This document shows, in pieces, positions 1 to 8,296 of a DNA stretch of 64,000 nucleotides. This DNA comes from Bordetella genomosp. 10 (lineage in GTDB: Bacteria > Pseudomonadota > Gammaproteobacteria > Burkholderiales > Burkholderiaceae_B). Made by a program: the position numbers and the translations under genes. How positions within the stretch are numbered: the first letter of the stretch is position 1; every line of letters starts with the position of its first letter. The notes under the pieces are model-generated. The model was given only the letters and a program-made list of their open reading frames with translations. It made no database searches and was not told the origin of the DNA. The DNA lies in assembly GCF_002261225.1 (NCBI RefSeq), contig NZ_NEVM01000001.1:1240001-1304000 (forward strand), in the 5' to 3' direction.

Positions 1-429
1 ACGCGCGACGCGCAATCGCTGCGCCGCGCCCGGGACGCGCGCGCGCAAGCCGATGCGGCTGTGACGAGGGCGGAGCGGGCGCTTGAGCAAGGATTGATGG
101 AGACCCGGCGCCAGGAGGATGCCTTGTTCGATGGCATGCGGGGCGCCCTCTGGCCGCTATCGACCGTGCAAGGGATGCACGGCAGGCTCGAGGCATTGCG
201 GCAGGGGGCCGAGACGCTGCGCGACGGCGTGGCCGAGGCCGAGGCGCAGCGCACGCAGAGCCAGGCGCGGCTGGAGACGGCGCAGGCGGTGCATCGACGC
301 AGCCGGAAACAGGCCGACAAGGCCAGTGAAGTACATGCCGCGCATGAGCGCGAAGCGCGCCTGCTGAGCGAGCGCAAGGAAGATATGGAAATGGAAGAAG
401 TCGCTGCATCGCGGAGGCCGGTTGCATGA
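1..429 (+). CDS. sctO: SctO (YscO/BscO-like) type III secretion stalk protein, 5' partial
   Basis: The reading frame is already open at base 1 and ends at TGA 427-429, so the N-terminus lies outside the window. The visible 142 residues are almost entirely charged and alanine-rich with heptad-like spacing, as in the YscO/FliJ family, a small coiled-coil protein that links the ATPase to the export gate. There is no sequence signature strong enough on its own; the call rests on composition and on position directly before sctP-Q-R-S-T-U, the Ysc/Bsc order. The stop overlaps the next start as ATGA. It could also be described as an HrpO-like protein. Confidence 0.7.
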   Translation, partial: TRDAQSLRRARDARAQADAAVTRAERALEQGLMETRRQEDALFDGMRGALWPLSTVQGMHGRLEALRQGAETLRDGVAEAEAQRTQSQARLETAQAVHRRSRKQADKASEVHAAHEREARLLSERKEDMEMEEVAASRRPVA

Positions 430-1376
430 TTACGACAGGGAATTCGGCGATGACGGACGCGCAATCGGGCGTGTGGGGCACGCAGTCGGGCGTGTCCGCG
501 GGGCAAGGCCCTCGGCCAGCGCCTGCGATACCGAAGATTGCCGGAAACGATCGTGCTCGCGGCATTGCTGCCAGTGCGTCGGAGAAACCGGTCGCCGGAC
601 GCCGGAAGCCCAGGGAAGCAGCAGGCGATGAGCGGCTGAGGCAGACGCACGACCCTTCGATGCAGAGGGTGCTGGCGCAAGCCGATCTGCGTTCCGGGCG
701 CCGAGACGATTTCGATTACGCCGCGGGCGTTTTTGCCTCGCACTACCTGGAGCGGGACGGCGTCCTCCCGGCGATGGATGAAGGTTCGACCGGCAATCCA
801 GGCCTGGGCGACACGGGTTGTGCGGGCGATGCCTGGGATGCGGGTGATTCCGGGAGGGGCGGCGATGTCGGTGCTACCGGGGGGGTTGGGGATTTCGAGG
901 ATGTCGGTGGCGCCGACGATGCGGGTGATACAGGCGGCATGGGCATCGCGTCATCGTCGCCGCGCGATACGCATTCCGATGTACATACAGCGCATGTCGC
1001 GCGTCCCGGGCCGCCGCTCGCCGCCATGCTGGGCGCCGACATCATCGGCATGCTGGCCGTTATCCACAGGGACGGCAGGCGCGCGGTCAGTATGGCGTTG
1101 CGGCACGCCAGGCTGCCGAGGACGTCGGTCACGATCGAGCAGCTTGCCGGGCGCCTTCGGGTCACCTTCGAAAGCGGCGACGCGACGGCGATAGACCTGC
1201 TGGGCAGGGAGATCCCTCGCCTGGCCGCGGATCTGGCGCTGCGCCGGAAATGCGATTGCAGCGTCCTGGTGAATACTGCGCCGCCCCGGTCGGAGACGCG
1301 GCACCGCTCGGACGCGGACGGTCCCAAGCCCTGGTTCGAGACGGGGGGAGCGGCTGCCCGGCCGCTGCCGGCATGA
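426..1376 (+). CDS. sctP: SctP (HpaP/YscP-like) needle-length / substrate-switch protein
   Basis: A 316-residue protein starting in an ATGA overlap with sctO. The N-terminal half is low complexity, and residues about 125-175 are a Gly/Asp-rich run built from repeats of GD, GA and GG pairs. The C-terminal 110 residues (from about residue 200) look like the conserved HpaP/YscP switch domain, with alternating hydrophobic strands and helices. Family members measure needle length and interact with SctU to change substrate class. Position between sctO and sctQ supports the call more than sequence does. The stop overlaps the sctQ start (ATGA at 1373-1376). Confidence 0.68.
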   Translation: MITTGNSAMTDAQSGVWGTQSGVSAGQGPRPAPAIPKIAGNDRARGIAASASEKPVAGRRKPREAAGDERLRQTHDPSMQRVLAQADLRSGRRDDFDYAAGVFASHYLERDGVLPAMDEGSTGNPGLGDTGCAGDAWDAGDSGRGGDVGATGGVGDFEDVGGADDAGDTGGMGIASSSPRDTHSDVHTAHVARPGPPLAAMLGADIIGMLAVIHRDGRRAVSMALRHARLPRTSVTIEQLAGRLRVTFESGDATAIDLLGREIPRLAADLALRRKCDCSVLVNTAPPRSETRHRSDADGPKPWFETGGAAARPLPA

Positions 1377-2869
1377 GCGGCGTTGCACCTGTCGTCAGGC
1401 CCTGTGTGCTGCCCCGCATCGCCGGGGACTGCGTCCACGCGCTCAACGCATTGGCGTGCCACGGCGTCCAGTTGGACTGGCTGGACGCGGATGGACGGGG
1501 CGGATGCTGGCGCGTGGCCATGGACCCGCCGCGAGCGCGGGACGCGGCGGGGGCTCCTGTCCCGGCGCAGGACGCTGACGCGTGTGACGGCTTGGAGCAG
1601 CGCGAAGAGGTGTGCGATGGTTTGGTGCAGAGCACTGAAGCATGCGACAGCTTGGCGTTGTGGCTGCGCACGGACGGCGCCAGCCTGCGCTTGACTGTCC
1701 CACATGCGGCGCTCGCGGCGTGGCTCGCAGCCGTCTTTCCCGGCGTGGGCCGCGTCGATCTGCATGGGTGGGTGTTGGACGCGGCGGTCGAATGCCTGTT
1801 CGATTTCCTCGGGCCGCGCTTGATGGCGCTGGGTTTGCCCGCGGACTGCCGGTTTTGCCGGGAGCCTGTCCAGACGCCGGCCTCCGCCGATCTGGCCTGG
1901 CAGGGTAGGTTGCGCGTGGCGGCGCCGGAGACGGGGGAGACGTGGACGCTGCCCCTGGAGGCTGACGACGGCGGCTTGTCGCTGCTTGCGTGCTGCCTGT
2001 CGCGTCGGCCCGTCATGGGCGAGGACGTGTGGCTGGAGGACGTGCCCATCCCCATGCGCGCCATGGTGGGATACACCGACCTGACGCAGCGCGACGTGCG
2101 CGGGCTGGCTTCCGGCGACGTCGTGTTGCTGGACCAGGCATGGGGCGGCAGCCAGGGAGGGGCCTGCCTGCTCGCTCCCGACGGGCGGGCGCTGGTGCTC
2201 GCGGCGGCCATCCCTAACGAGTCCGGCGAGCGGCCGGGCCTCTCCGCGTCTCATTTCTCCGCGCACCATGTCTCAGCATCCCATGCCTCAGCATCCGATG
2301 CCTACACGCCCCATACCTATACGCCCCATATCTCCACGCCCTATGTTCCCACGCCTTATTTGATAGCCACGGATTGGATTTCGATCATGTCTCCTGAAGA
2401 AAAGGAAAACCATCCCGAGGATCTCGATCCTCTCGATTTCGATCGCATGGACGCCGGAGAGGCCGGTGACCGCGTCGAATTCGGCGATCTCCGCGAATCC
2501 GACCCATTCCTCGCTCCCTCGGCACGTCAGGCACCACAGTCAAGTCAGGCGCCCCCGACATTCCAGGCACCCCAGGTAGTTCATCCTGTCCGGCCTGCGC
2601 AGGCATCGGACGACCTCGACGCACCCGACGCCCCCGATCCCCTGGACGCCATCCCCGTGCGCCTGGGCTTCGACCTGGGCGCGCGCGGCATGCCGCTGGG
2701 AGAAGTGCGCCGCCTGCGCCCGGGCCAGACGCTGGTCCTGGACTGCGAGGTCGCCACGGCGCCGGTCTCCCTGCGCGCCAACGGCCGCTGCATCGGCCAC
2801 GGCGAACTGGTGGATATCGACGGCCGGCTGGGCGTGCGCATCGTCAGCCTGCGGCGCAGGCAGGCATGA
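1373..2869 (+). CDS. sctQ: SctQ (YscQ/HrcQ) cytoplasmic C-ring / sorting platform protein
   Basis: Start ATG 1373 is chosen because it overlaps the sctP stop; the open frame extends upstream but without support. The product is 498 residues. The last 75 residues form a typical SpoA (surface presentation of antigens) domain, including the spaced hydrophobic pattern around PVRLGFDLG and GHGELVDIDGRLGVRI. SctQ makes the pods of the sorting platform below the basal body and binds SctL and SctK. The middle contains a six-fold pentapeptide repeat (residues 299-328), then an internal methionine (residue 339) followed by an acidic, proline-rich linker. At nearly 500 residues it is long for the family. 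The stop overlaps the sctR start (ATGA). Confidence 0.88.
   Translation: MSGVAPVVRPCVLPRIAGDCVHALNALACHGVQLDWLDADGRGGCWRVAMDPPRARDAAGAPVPAQDADACDGLEQREEVCDGLVQSTEACDSLALWLRTDGASLRLTVPHAALAAWLAAVFPGVGRVDLHGWVLDAAVECLFDFLGPRLMALGLPADCRFCREPVQTPASADLAWQGRLRVAAPETGETWTLPLEADDGGLSLLACCLSRRPVMGEDVWLEDVPIPMRAMVGYTDLTQRDVRGLASGDVVLLDQAWGGSQGGACLLAPDGRALVLAAAIPNESGERPGLSASHFSAHHVSASHASASDAYTPHTYTPHISTPYVPTPYLIATDWISIMSPEEKENHPEDLDPLDFDRMDAGEAGDRVEFGDLRESDPFLAPSARQAPQSSQAPPTFQAPQVVHPVRPAQASDDLDAPDAPDPLDAIPVRLGFDLGARGMPLGEVRRLRPGQTLVLDCEVATAPVSLRANGRCIGHGELVDIDGRLGVRIVSLRRRQA
2267..2356 (+). repeat. Six 15-bp tandem repeats inside sctQ
   Basis: Six consecutive 15-base units in frame encode HVSAS, HASAS, DAYTP, HTYTP, HISTP and YVPTP. 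The first two units and the middle units are most alike at DNA level. The array sits between the N-terminal half and the internal ATG at 2387 and probably forms an extended linker. The unit length is a multiple of three, so copy-number change would keep the frame. Confidence 0.85.
2387..2869 (+). CDS. Candidate internally initiated SctQ-C product
   Basis: An in-frame ATG at 2387 (SctQ residue 339) would give a 160-residue protein made of an acidic linker and the C-terminal SpoA domain. In Yersinia, Salmonella and others, sctQ genes make such a short form from an internal start, and in Pseudomonas syringae the two halves are separate genes (hrcQa, hrcQb). The sequence after the ATG is hydrophilic and starts like a natural N-terminus. 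The upstream GGA-TTGGA stretch is only a weak ribosome binding site. Inference by homology of architecture. Confidence 0.45.
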   Translation: MSPEEKENHPEDLDPLDFDRMDAGEAGDRVEFGDLRESDPFLAPSARQAPQSSQAPPTFQAPQVVHPVRPAQASDDLDAPDAPDPLDAIPVRLGFDLGARGMPLGEVRRLRPGQTLVLDCEVATAPVSLRANGRCIGHGELVDIDGRLGVRIVSLRRRQA

Positions 2870-3534
2870 CCGGCATCGATCCCATCGCGCTGCTCGTCGT
2901 CGCGGTCGGGCTGTCGCTCATTCCCATGATCGTGGTGCTGACCACCTCCTTCGTGAAGCTGTCCGTGGTGATGGTGCTGTTGCGCAATGCGCTGGGCCTG
3001 CAACAGGCGCCCCCCAACACCGCGCTGTACGGACTCGCCATGATTCTTTCCGTCTACATCATGGCGCCCGTATTCACGCAATCGTTCGAGAAACTGGAGC
3101 CGGTGGCCGTGGCGCTGGAACAGCCCGGTCCCGTGACCGACCGCCTGCCCGAGATCGGCAAGGCGCTGAGCGACGGCGTCCAGCCCCTGCGCGCGTTCAT
3201 GTTGCGCATCAGCAAGGCCGAGAACCGCGAGTTCTTCCTGCGGACTGCCCATCGCTTGTGGGGGGAGGAGGCGGCCCGGGACGCCAAACAGGACGACCTG
3301 CTCATCCTGGCGCCCGCCTTCCTGGTGTCGGAACTGACGTCGGCCTTCCAGATCGGGTTCCTGCTGTTTCTTCCCTTCGTCATCATCGACCTCATCGTCT
3401 CCAACGTGCTGCTGGCCATGGGAATGATGATGGTGTCGCCGATGACCATCTCCTTGCCGCTCAAGCTGTTCCTGTTCGTCATGGTCGACGGATGGACGCG
3501 CCTGTTGCAGGGGATGGTGCTCACCTATACCTGA
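2866..3534 (+). CDS. sctR: SctR type III export apparatus membrane protein
   Basis: A 222-residue FliP/SctR-family protein with an N-terminal hydrophobic helix (residues about 8-30), the conserved SFVKLSVV-LLRNALG segment, a central soluble loop and a C-terminal pair of helices carrying the MGMMMVSP motif. Length and motif order match full-length family members (about 215-225 residues). SctR forms a pentameric entry portal with SctS and SctT in the inner membrane. It starts in a 4-base overlap with sctQ, so translation is probably coupled. Confidence 0.96.
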   Translation: MTGIDPIALLVVAVGLSLIPMIVVLTTSFVKLSVVMVLLRNALGLQQAPPNTALYGLAMILSVYIMAPVFTQSFEKLEPVAVALEQPGPVTDRLPEIGKALSDGVQPLRAFMLRISKAENREFFLRTAHRLWGEEAARDAKQDDLLILAPAFLVSELTSAFQIGFLLFLPFVIIDLIVSNVLLAMGMMMVSPMTISLPLKLFLFVMVDGWTRLLQGMVLTYT

Positions 3535-3555
3535 TCCGGGAGTCGCCGTCACCCC

Positions 3556-3822
3556 ATGTCCAGCGCCGAATTCGTCTATTTCATGAAGCAGGCCTTGTAC
3601 CTGATCTTCTGGCTGTCGCTGCCGCCCATCGCCGTGGCGTCGGTGGTGGGCACGCTGTTTTCGCTGTTCCAGGCGCTGACCCAGATCCAGGAGCAGACGC
3701 TGTCCTTCGGCGTCAAGCTGATCGCCGTGTTGGCGACGCTGCTGTTGACCGGCGCCTGGATGGGCGGGGAGATTCACCAGTTCACCATCATGCTGATGGC
3801 GCGCTTCCCGGCGATACGCTGA
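3556..3822 (+). CDS. sctS: SctS type III export apparatus membrane protein
   Basis: An 88-residue FliQ/SctS-family protein with two hydrophobic segments (about residues 12-35 and 50-75) joined by the conserved loop QALTQIQEQTLSFGVK. Family length is 86-90, so it is complete. It lies 21 bases after sctR and 13 bases before sctT on the same strand. SctS is the part of the export gate that wraps the SctR5-SctT core. Confidence 0.96.
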   Translation: MSSAEFVYFMKQALYLIFWLSLPPIAVASVVGTLFSLFQALTQIQEQTLSFGVKLIAVLATLLLTGAWMGGEIHQFTIMLMARFPAIR

Positions 3823-3835
3823 GCGGACCGGCCGG

Positions 3836-4633
3836 ATGGGATCCCTTGCCGGATACGAATATGTGTTGCGCGCCCTGGTCTGCCTGGTGCTGACCCAGGC
3901 CCGCATCGTCGCGATGTGCGCCTTCATTCCCGCCTTCGGCCGCAATGCGCTGCCGGGACGCCTGCGCGTGACGCTGACGGCGGTGCTGGGGGCCTTCGCA
4001 TTGCCGCCGATGATGGCGCGGGCGCCCGAGACGTTCAATCTGGCGCTGCTGATCGCCGTCCTGCTCAAGGAGGTCTTCGTCGGCCTGTGCATCGGCTATC
4101 TGCTGGCCATTCCTTTCTGGATTTTCGAATCCGTCGGCACCTTCATCGACAACCAGCGGGGCGCCGGCATCGCGTCCATCTTCAACCCGGAGCTGGGCAG
4201 CGAGACGACGCCGCTGGGGACTTTGCTGGGGCGGGCCTACGCGGTGTTGTTCTTCACGACCGGCGGGTTCACGCTGTTCCTGACCGTCCTGTACGACAGC
4301 TATCTGCTGTGGGATCCCTGGCGGTGGATGCCGGCGCTGCGCCTGGACGCCGTGCCGCTGTGGCTGGGCCAGGTGGACAGCTTGCTGCGCTTGACGGTGC
4401 TGTATTCGGGGCCCGCCGTCATCGTCATGCTGTTGGCCGAGGCCGGCCTGGGCCTGGCCAGCCGCTTTACGCCGCAATTGCAGGTGTTCTTCCTGGCCAT
4501 GCCGATCAAGAGCGCGCTGGGCGTGCTGATGCTCGCGCTCTACCTGGACGTGCTGGCGGGATACGCCGCCGGCCTGTCCAGCCGCGTGGGTGAAGTCCTG
4601 CCGCTCGTGCGGCCTTATTGGGAGGCCCTGTGA
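3836..4633 (+). CDS. sctT: SctT type III export apparatus membrane protein
   Basis: A 265-residue FliR/SctT-family protein with several hydrophobic helices. It has the conserved N-terminal ARIVAMCAFIPAFG segment and the central region around residues 90-120 containing FIDNQRGA and FNPELG, diagnostic of SctT. Length matches the family (about 260). The stop at 4631-4633 overlaps the GTG start of sctU. Same operon as sctR and sctS. Confidence 0.96.
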   Translation: MGSLAGYEYVLRALVCLVLTQARIVAMCAFIPAFGRNALPGRLRVTLTAVLGAFALPPMMARAPETFNLALLIAVLLKEVFVGLCIGYLLAIPFWIFESVGTFIDNQRGAGIASIFNPELGSETTPLGTLLGRAYAVLFFTTGGFTLFLTVLYDSYLLWDPWRWMPALRLDAVPLWLGQVDSLLRLTVLYSGPAVIVMLLAEAGLGLASRFTPQLQVFFLAMPIKSALGVLMLALYLDVLAGYAAGLSSRVGEVLPLVRPYWEAL

Positions 4634-5712
4634 GCCAGGCCAGGACCGAGCCGCCGTCGCAGAAGAAATTGCGCGACGCGCGCAAGAAGGGCGACGTGCC
4701 GTATAGCAAGGACTTCAGCCAGGGCCTGTTGCTGCTGTCGCTGCTCGGCTATGCCTTGTTCGCCGGCGGCACGTTGCTGCCGCTGCTGGAGCAGTTGATC
4801 CGGATTCCCGCCGATGTATACGGCCTGCCTTTCCCGCAGGCGTTGAGCGTGGCGGGCTGGCGTTCGCTCAAGTTGATGCTGTACATCATGCTGCCCTTCA
4901 TCGGGATCCTGCTGGGATTCGGCTTCATGGCGGACATCCTCCAGGTGGGCTTTCTGGCCGCGTTCGAGAAGATCAAGCCGTCGGGCAAGAAGCTGAACGT
5001 GGTGGAGAACGCGAAGAATATCGTCTCGGCGCGTAACCTGGTGGAGACGGTGAAAGCCGTGGTCAAGATACTGGGCTTCTCATACTTCCTCTACCTCCTG
5101 ATTCACGATGCCGTGCGGCCGCTGGCCTACGCCGGCTATGCGGGCATTGCGCCATTCTTCACGCTGATCTCCGGGTTGATGAAGCAGCTCCTGCTGTATG
5201 TCGCGCTGTTGTGCGCGGTGCTCGCGGGCTTCGATTTCGCCTGGCAGCGCAGGCAGCGGACCAGGCGCCTGCGCATGACGCGGCAGGAGGTCAAGCGCGA
5301 GCAGAAGGAGCAGGAGGGCTCGCCGGAGATCAAGCAGAAGCGCAAGCAGCTACGCCAGGAGAACGCCAAGGAATCCACGCAGTTGGCGAAGAAGGCCACC
5401 GCTGTGGTGGCGAATCCCACGCACATCGCCATCGCCTTGTATTACGAGGCGGGGCGCACGCCCTTGCCGGTGCTGCTGGCCAAGGGATGCGATGACGAGG
5501 CGCTGGAGATGATCGCGGCCGCCCGGGAGGAGGGCGTGCCCGTCATGCGCGACGTTCCGCTGGCCCGCAGATTGTTCGCCGACGCGCCGGCGGAGGCATA
5601 CATCCCGACCGAATTCATCGAACCCGTCGCGGCGGTATTGCGCTGGGCGCGCAGCCTGGACGGCAAGGACGATGACGCCACCGCCGGTGACGATCAGTCC
5701 GAAGACAGATAA
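4630..5712 (+). CDS. sctU: SctU autoproteolytic substrate-specificity switch
   Basis: The chosen start is GTG 4630, which overlaps the sctT stop and has GGAGG at 4621-4625; a TTG at 4618 is the only alternative close by. The 360-residue product begins with the typical PPSQKKLRDARKKGD segment and has four membrane helices to about residue 200. The cytoplasmic domain carries the NPTH autocleavage motif at residues 262-265, preceded by a charged linker. Self-cleavage between N and P is needed for the change from early to late substrates, with SctP as partner. All key residues are present. Confidence 0.96.
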   Translation: MSQARTEPPSQKKLRDARKKGDVPYSKDFSQGLLLLSLLGYALFAGGTLLPLLEQLIRIPADVYGLPFPQALSVAGWRSLKLMLYIMLPFIGILLGFGFMADILQVGFLAAFEKIKPSGKKLNVVENAKNIVSARNLVETVKAVVKILGFSYFLYLLIHDAVRPLAYAGYAGIAPFFTLISGLMKQLLLYVALLCAVLAGFDFAWQRRQRTRRLRMTRQEVKREQKEQEGSPEIKQKRKQLRQENAKESTQLAKKATAVVANPTHIAIALYYEAGRTPLPVLLAKGCDDEALEMIAAAREEGVPVMRDVPLARRLFADAPAEAYIPTEFIEPVAAVLRWARSLDGKDDDATAGDDQSEDR

Positions 5713-5726
5713 ACCAAGAAAGCATC

Positions 5727-7616
5727 ATGAGCAAACCAGTGCAAGGAAAAATCCTTTTGGCCACGGCGCAATATGCCGTCGCGCAATGCCGGCAGGCTTC
5801 GGATCGGCCGCTATGGCGCCGGCCGGCGATGTGCTGCGCCCGGCTGCTCCTGGCCGCCGCCTTGGCGGCCGTGGCGGGTCAGGCAAGCGCCGGCCCCCGT
5901 TGGCCCCAGGTTCCCTATACCTACTTCGCGGACCAGCAGAGCTTGCCGGAGGTGCTGCAACACTTCGCCTCGGGCTTCAGCCTTTCATTGCGCCTGGGCA
6001 GAGGGGTGGGCGGCGTCGTCAGCGGAAAGTTCAACACGAATACCCCCACCGATTTTCTCGACCGGCTGGGCGGCGTCTACGGTTTCAACTGGTTCGTCTA
6101 TGCGGGCACGCTTTATGTCAGCGACGCATCGGAAGTGGAGACGCGCGCGATCAGCGCGGGGCCCAGCGGTATCGGCGGCATGCGCCAGGCCTTGCTGCAA
6201 CTGGGCGTGCTCGATCCCCGTTTCGGCTGGGGCGAATTGCCCGGGCAGGACATGGCGCTGGTTTCCGGGCCCAAGGCTTATGTCGACTTGGTTGCGAGTA
6301 CCTCGCGGGCCCTGCCGACTGCCGCCGCGCGCCAGGAGATCGAGGTGTTTCGCCTGAAGTATGCCTCGGTCAGCGACCGCACGATTACCTACCGCGACCA
6401 GACCACCACGTCGCCCGGCGTGGCGACGGTATTGCGCAATCTGATCGAGGGGACGTCCGACGCCGGCGCGGATACGGTCTTGCGCGTCATCGCGCAGCCC
6501 TTGCGTCCCGCGCCACGGCTGTTCAACGACGCTACCGCTGGCGTCGTGGAGGGCGGCAATGGCGCGGTCGCATATAACGGCGCGCCGCCCAATTCCGTGA
6601 AGGTGGCGGAGGGCGCGGGCCAGGCGGGCGCTGGTGCGGGCGGCGCGGGCAGTGCGAGAGCGCGGCCGGCCCGCTCCATCCAGGCGGATCCGCGCCTGAA
6701 TGCGCTGATCATCCAGGATACGCCCGACCGCATGCCTGTTTATCGCGCGCTGATCGCGCAACTGGACGTGCCCAGCACGCTGATCGAGATCGAGGCGACC
6801 ATCGTCGACGTCGACGCCCGGGCCGTCGACGAACTGGGCGTCAGTTGGCAAGGACGGGCCGGAGGATTCAACTACAAGTTCGACAGCGGCGTGGCGGGAG
6901 GAGCCCTGAAGGGGGCGCTGGCCGATGCGTTGACGCCTGGCGCGTTGGGACTCGGCTACTCGTCGGCCGTCCTGAATGCGCGCCTGAACTTGCTCGAGAC
7001 GCAAAGCCAGGCGGATATCCTGGCGCGCCCATCGGTCGTCACGACCGACAATACCAGCGCGGTCCTCGACCTGCGGCAGACTTTCTACATCGATCAGACG
7101 GGGGAGCGGGTCACCAACGTCACGCCGGTATCGGTGGGGACTTCCCTGCGGGTGCTGCCACGTTACATCGAGTCGCCCGTTGGCCGCCAGGTCGAACTCA
7201 CCATCGATATCGAGGACGGCAACGTGATCGAGCGCAAGGTGGCGGACAAGTATCCGATCACCAAGGCGAATTCGATCAGCACGCTGGCCGTGGTCGGCGA
7301 CGGCCAGACCTTGGTGATCGGGGGCTACAACAGCAATCAGTTGCAGGACGAGGTCGCCAAGGTGCCTCTCCTGGGGGACATTCCGGTCCTGGGCGCGCTG
7401 TTCTCCAACCGGGCGAAGCGCAGGGCGCGGGTCGAGCGCCTGTTCATGATCCGGCCGCGCATCGTTGCCATCAATGGGCGGCCGGTTGTGCGGGACGAGG
7501 ACCTGGTTGCTCGGGCTGATGCGCTGAACGCTACCTGGGCGACAGGGTCGGCGCTGGGCGATTCGCTGGGCCTGATATTGGTGGATCGCGGCGTCGCCAC
7601 CCGCTTGCGGCAGTGA
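5727..7616 (+). CDS. sctC: SctC outer-membrane secretin (BscC/YscC-like)
   Basis: A 629-residue secretin. The start at 5727 gives a long N-region before the hydrophobic signal core; an in-frame ATG at 5829 would give a more ordinary signal peptide ending near GQASA. After that come an N0-type domain (about residues 60-130), N1/N3-type domains with a disordered Gly/Ala-rich insertion near residues 275-320, and the C-terminal secretin domain with the hallmark VPLLGDIPVLGALFSNR stretch and LFMIRPRIV. It forms the outer ring of the injectisome. It follows sctU by 14 bases; in Bordetella a small gene (bscW) lies between the two, and none is visible here. Confidence 0.95.
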   Translation: MSKPVQGKILLATAQYAVAQCRQASDRPLWRRPAMCCARLLLAAALAAVAGQASAGPRWPQVPYTYFADQQSLPEVLQHFASGFSLSLRLGRGVGGVVSGKFNTNTPTDFLDRLGGVYGFNWFVYAGTLYVSDASEVETRAISAGPSGIGGMRQALLQLGVLDPRFGWGELPGQDMALVSGPKAYVDLVASTSRALPTAAARQEIEVFRLKYASVSDRTITYRDQTTTSPGVATVLRNLIEGTSDAGADTVLRVIAQPLRPAPRLFNDATAGVVEGGNGAVAYNGAPPNSVKVAEGAGQAGAGAGGAGSARARPARSIQADPRLNALIIQDTPDRMPVYRALIAQLDVPSTLIEIEATIVDVDARAVDELGVSWQGRAGGFNYKFDSGVAGGALKGALADALTPGALGLGYSSAVLNARLNLLETQSQADILARPSVVTTDNTSAVLDLRQTFYIDQTGERVTNVTPVSVGTSLRVLPRYIESPVGRQVELTIDIEDGNVIERKVADKYPITKANSISTLAVVGDGQTLVIGGYNSNQLQDEVAKVPLLGDIPVLGALFSNRAKRRARVERLFMIRPRIVAINGRPVVRDEDLVARADALNATWATGSALGDSLGLILVDRGVATRLRQ

Positions 7617-7650
7617 TGCGGCTGGATCCTCGGGACGGTCGGGGCGCGGA

Positions 7651-7677
7651 CGGGGGCGTGCCGCGTGCGCGCCCCCG
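7651..7677. terminator. GC-rich hairpin between convergent sctC and sigma factor genes
   Basis: CGGGGGCG (7651-7658) and CGCCCCCG (7670-7677) form an 8-bp perfect stem with an 11-base loop between two convergent genes. There is no adjacent T tract, so it may be a weak bidirectional terminator or only a structured spacer. Confidence 0.35.
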
Positions 7678-7699
7678 GTCGTCGAAATCAGCCAGAAAA

Positions 7700-8296
7700 T
7701 CAATCATCGAAATGAAAGCCCTTGTCGCCGAGGCGGCGCCGCAATTCGGCGCGCGCCCGCGAAAGGCGGCTGCGGATGGTGCCGACGGGAACGCCGACGC
7801 GATCCGCCGCTTCTTCATAGGTGTATCCGTTGAGGCCCATCATCAAGAGGATTTCCCGCATGTGGGACGGCAGCTCGTCCAGCGTGTTCTGGAGCAGCGT
7901 CATGGTCTGGTTCTGCTCCGCGACGAAGTCGGGCGCGGGGTCGTGCGAAGCACGGTCGATGAGCACGTCTTCGTTGACGAAGTAGTACCGGCACTCCGGC
8001 GCGCGGGAAAGATAGTTGCGTACCAGGTTCAACGCGATGCCGTATAGCCAGGTCGACAACTGCGATTCGCCCCGAAAGGTATCGTAGGAGCGCGCGGCTT
8101 CGAGGAAGGCTTGCTGCGCGAGATCTTCCGCGTCCGGACAATTGCCGATCTGCCTGATGATGAAGCGGTGCAGCCGCGTGGAGTGGTTTTTCACCAGGTC
8201 GATGAAGATGGCGTCATGACAGTTCTTCGCCGTGGCCGGACGGGTGGGGAGAGAACGTTTCTTGACGCGCTCAACGAGAGGGGCTAGATGTGTCAT
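7700..8296 (-). CDS. ECF-type RNA polymerase sigma factor (BtrS/HrpL-like by context)
   Basis: A 198-residue sigma-70 family protein of extracytoplasmic-function size. Region 2 includes DLAQQAFLEAARSYDTFRGES and STWLYGIALNLVRNYL; region 4 contains YTYEEAADRVGVPVGTIRSRLSRARAEL, a clear helix-turn-helix for the -35 element. No anti-sigma gene lies next to it. It sits beside the type III operon in convergent orientation. Bordetella (BtrS) and plant pathogens (HrpL) use an ECF sigma factor to switch on type III genes, so that role is likely here, but it is inferred from position. Confidence 0.9.
   Translation of the reverse strand: MTHLAPLVERVKKRSLPTRPATAKNCHDAIFIDLVKNHSTRLHRFIIRQIGNCPDAEDLAQQAFLEAARSYDTFRGESQLSTWLYGIALNLVRNYLSRAPECRYYFVNEDVLIDRASHDPAPDFVAEQNQTMTLLQNTLDELPSHMREILLMMGLNGYTYEEAADRVGVPVGTIRSRLSRARAELRRRLGDKGFHFDD

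Noticed and set aside
743..2269. A 508-codon minus-strand frame over sctP and sctQ
   Set aside because: It overlaps two genes fixed by overlaps and by the SpoA domain; its sequence is Arg/Gln/Ala-rich as in shadow frames.
7651..7677. Strong intrinsic terminator between sctC and the sigma factor gene
   Set aside because: The hairpin is real but there is no T tract on either side, so it is listed only with low confidence.
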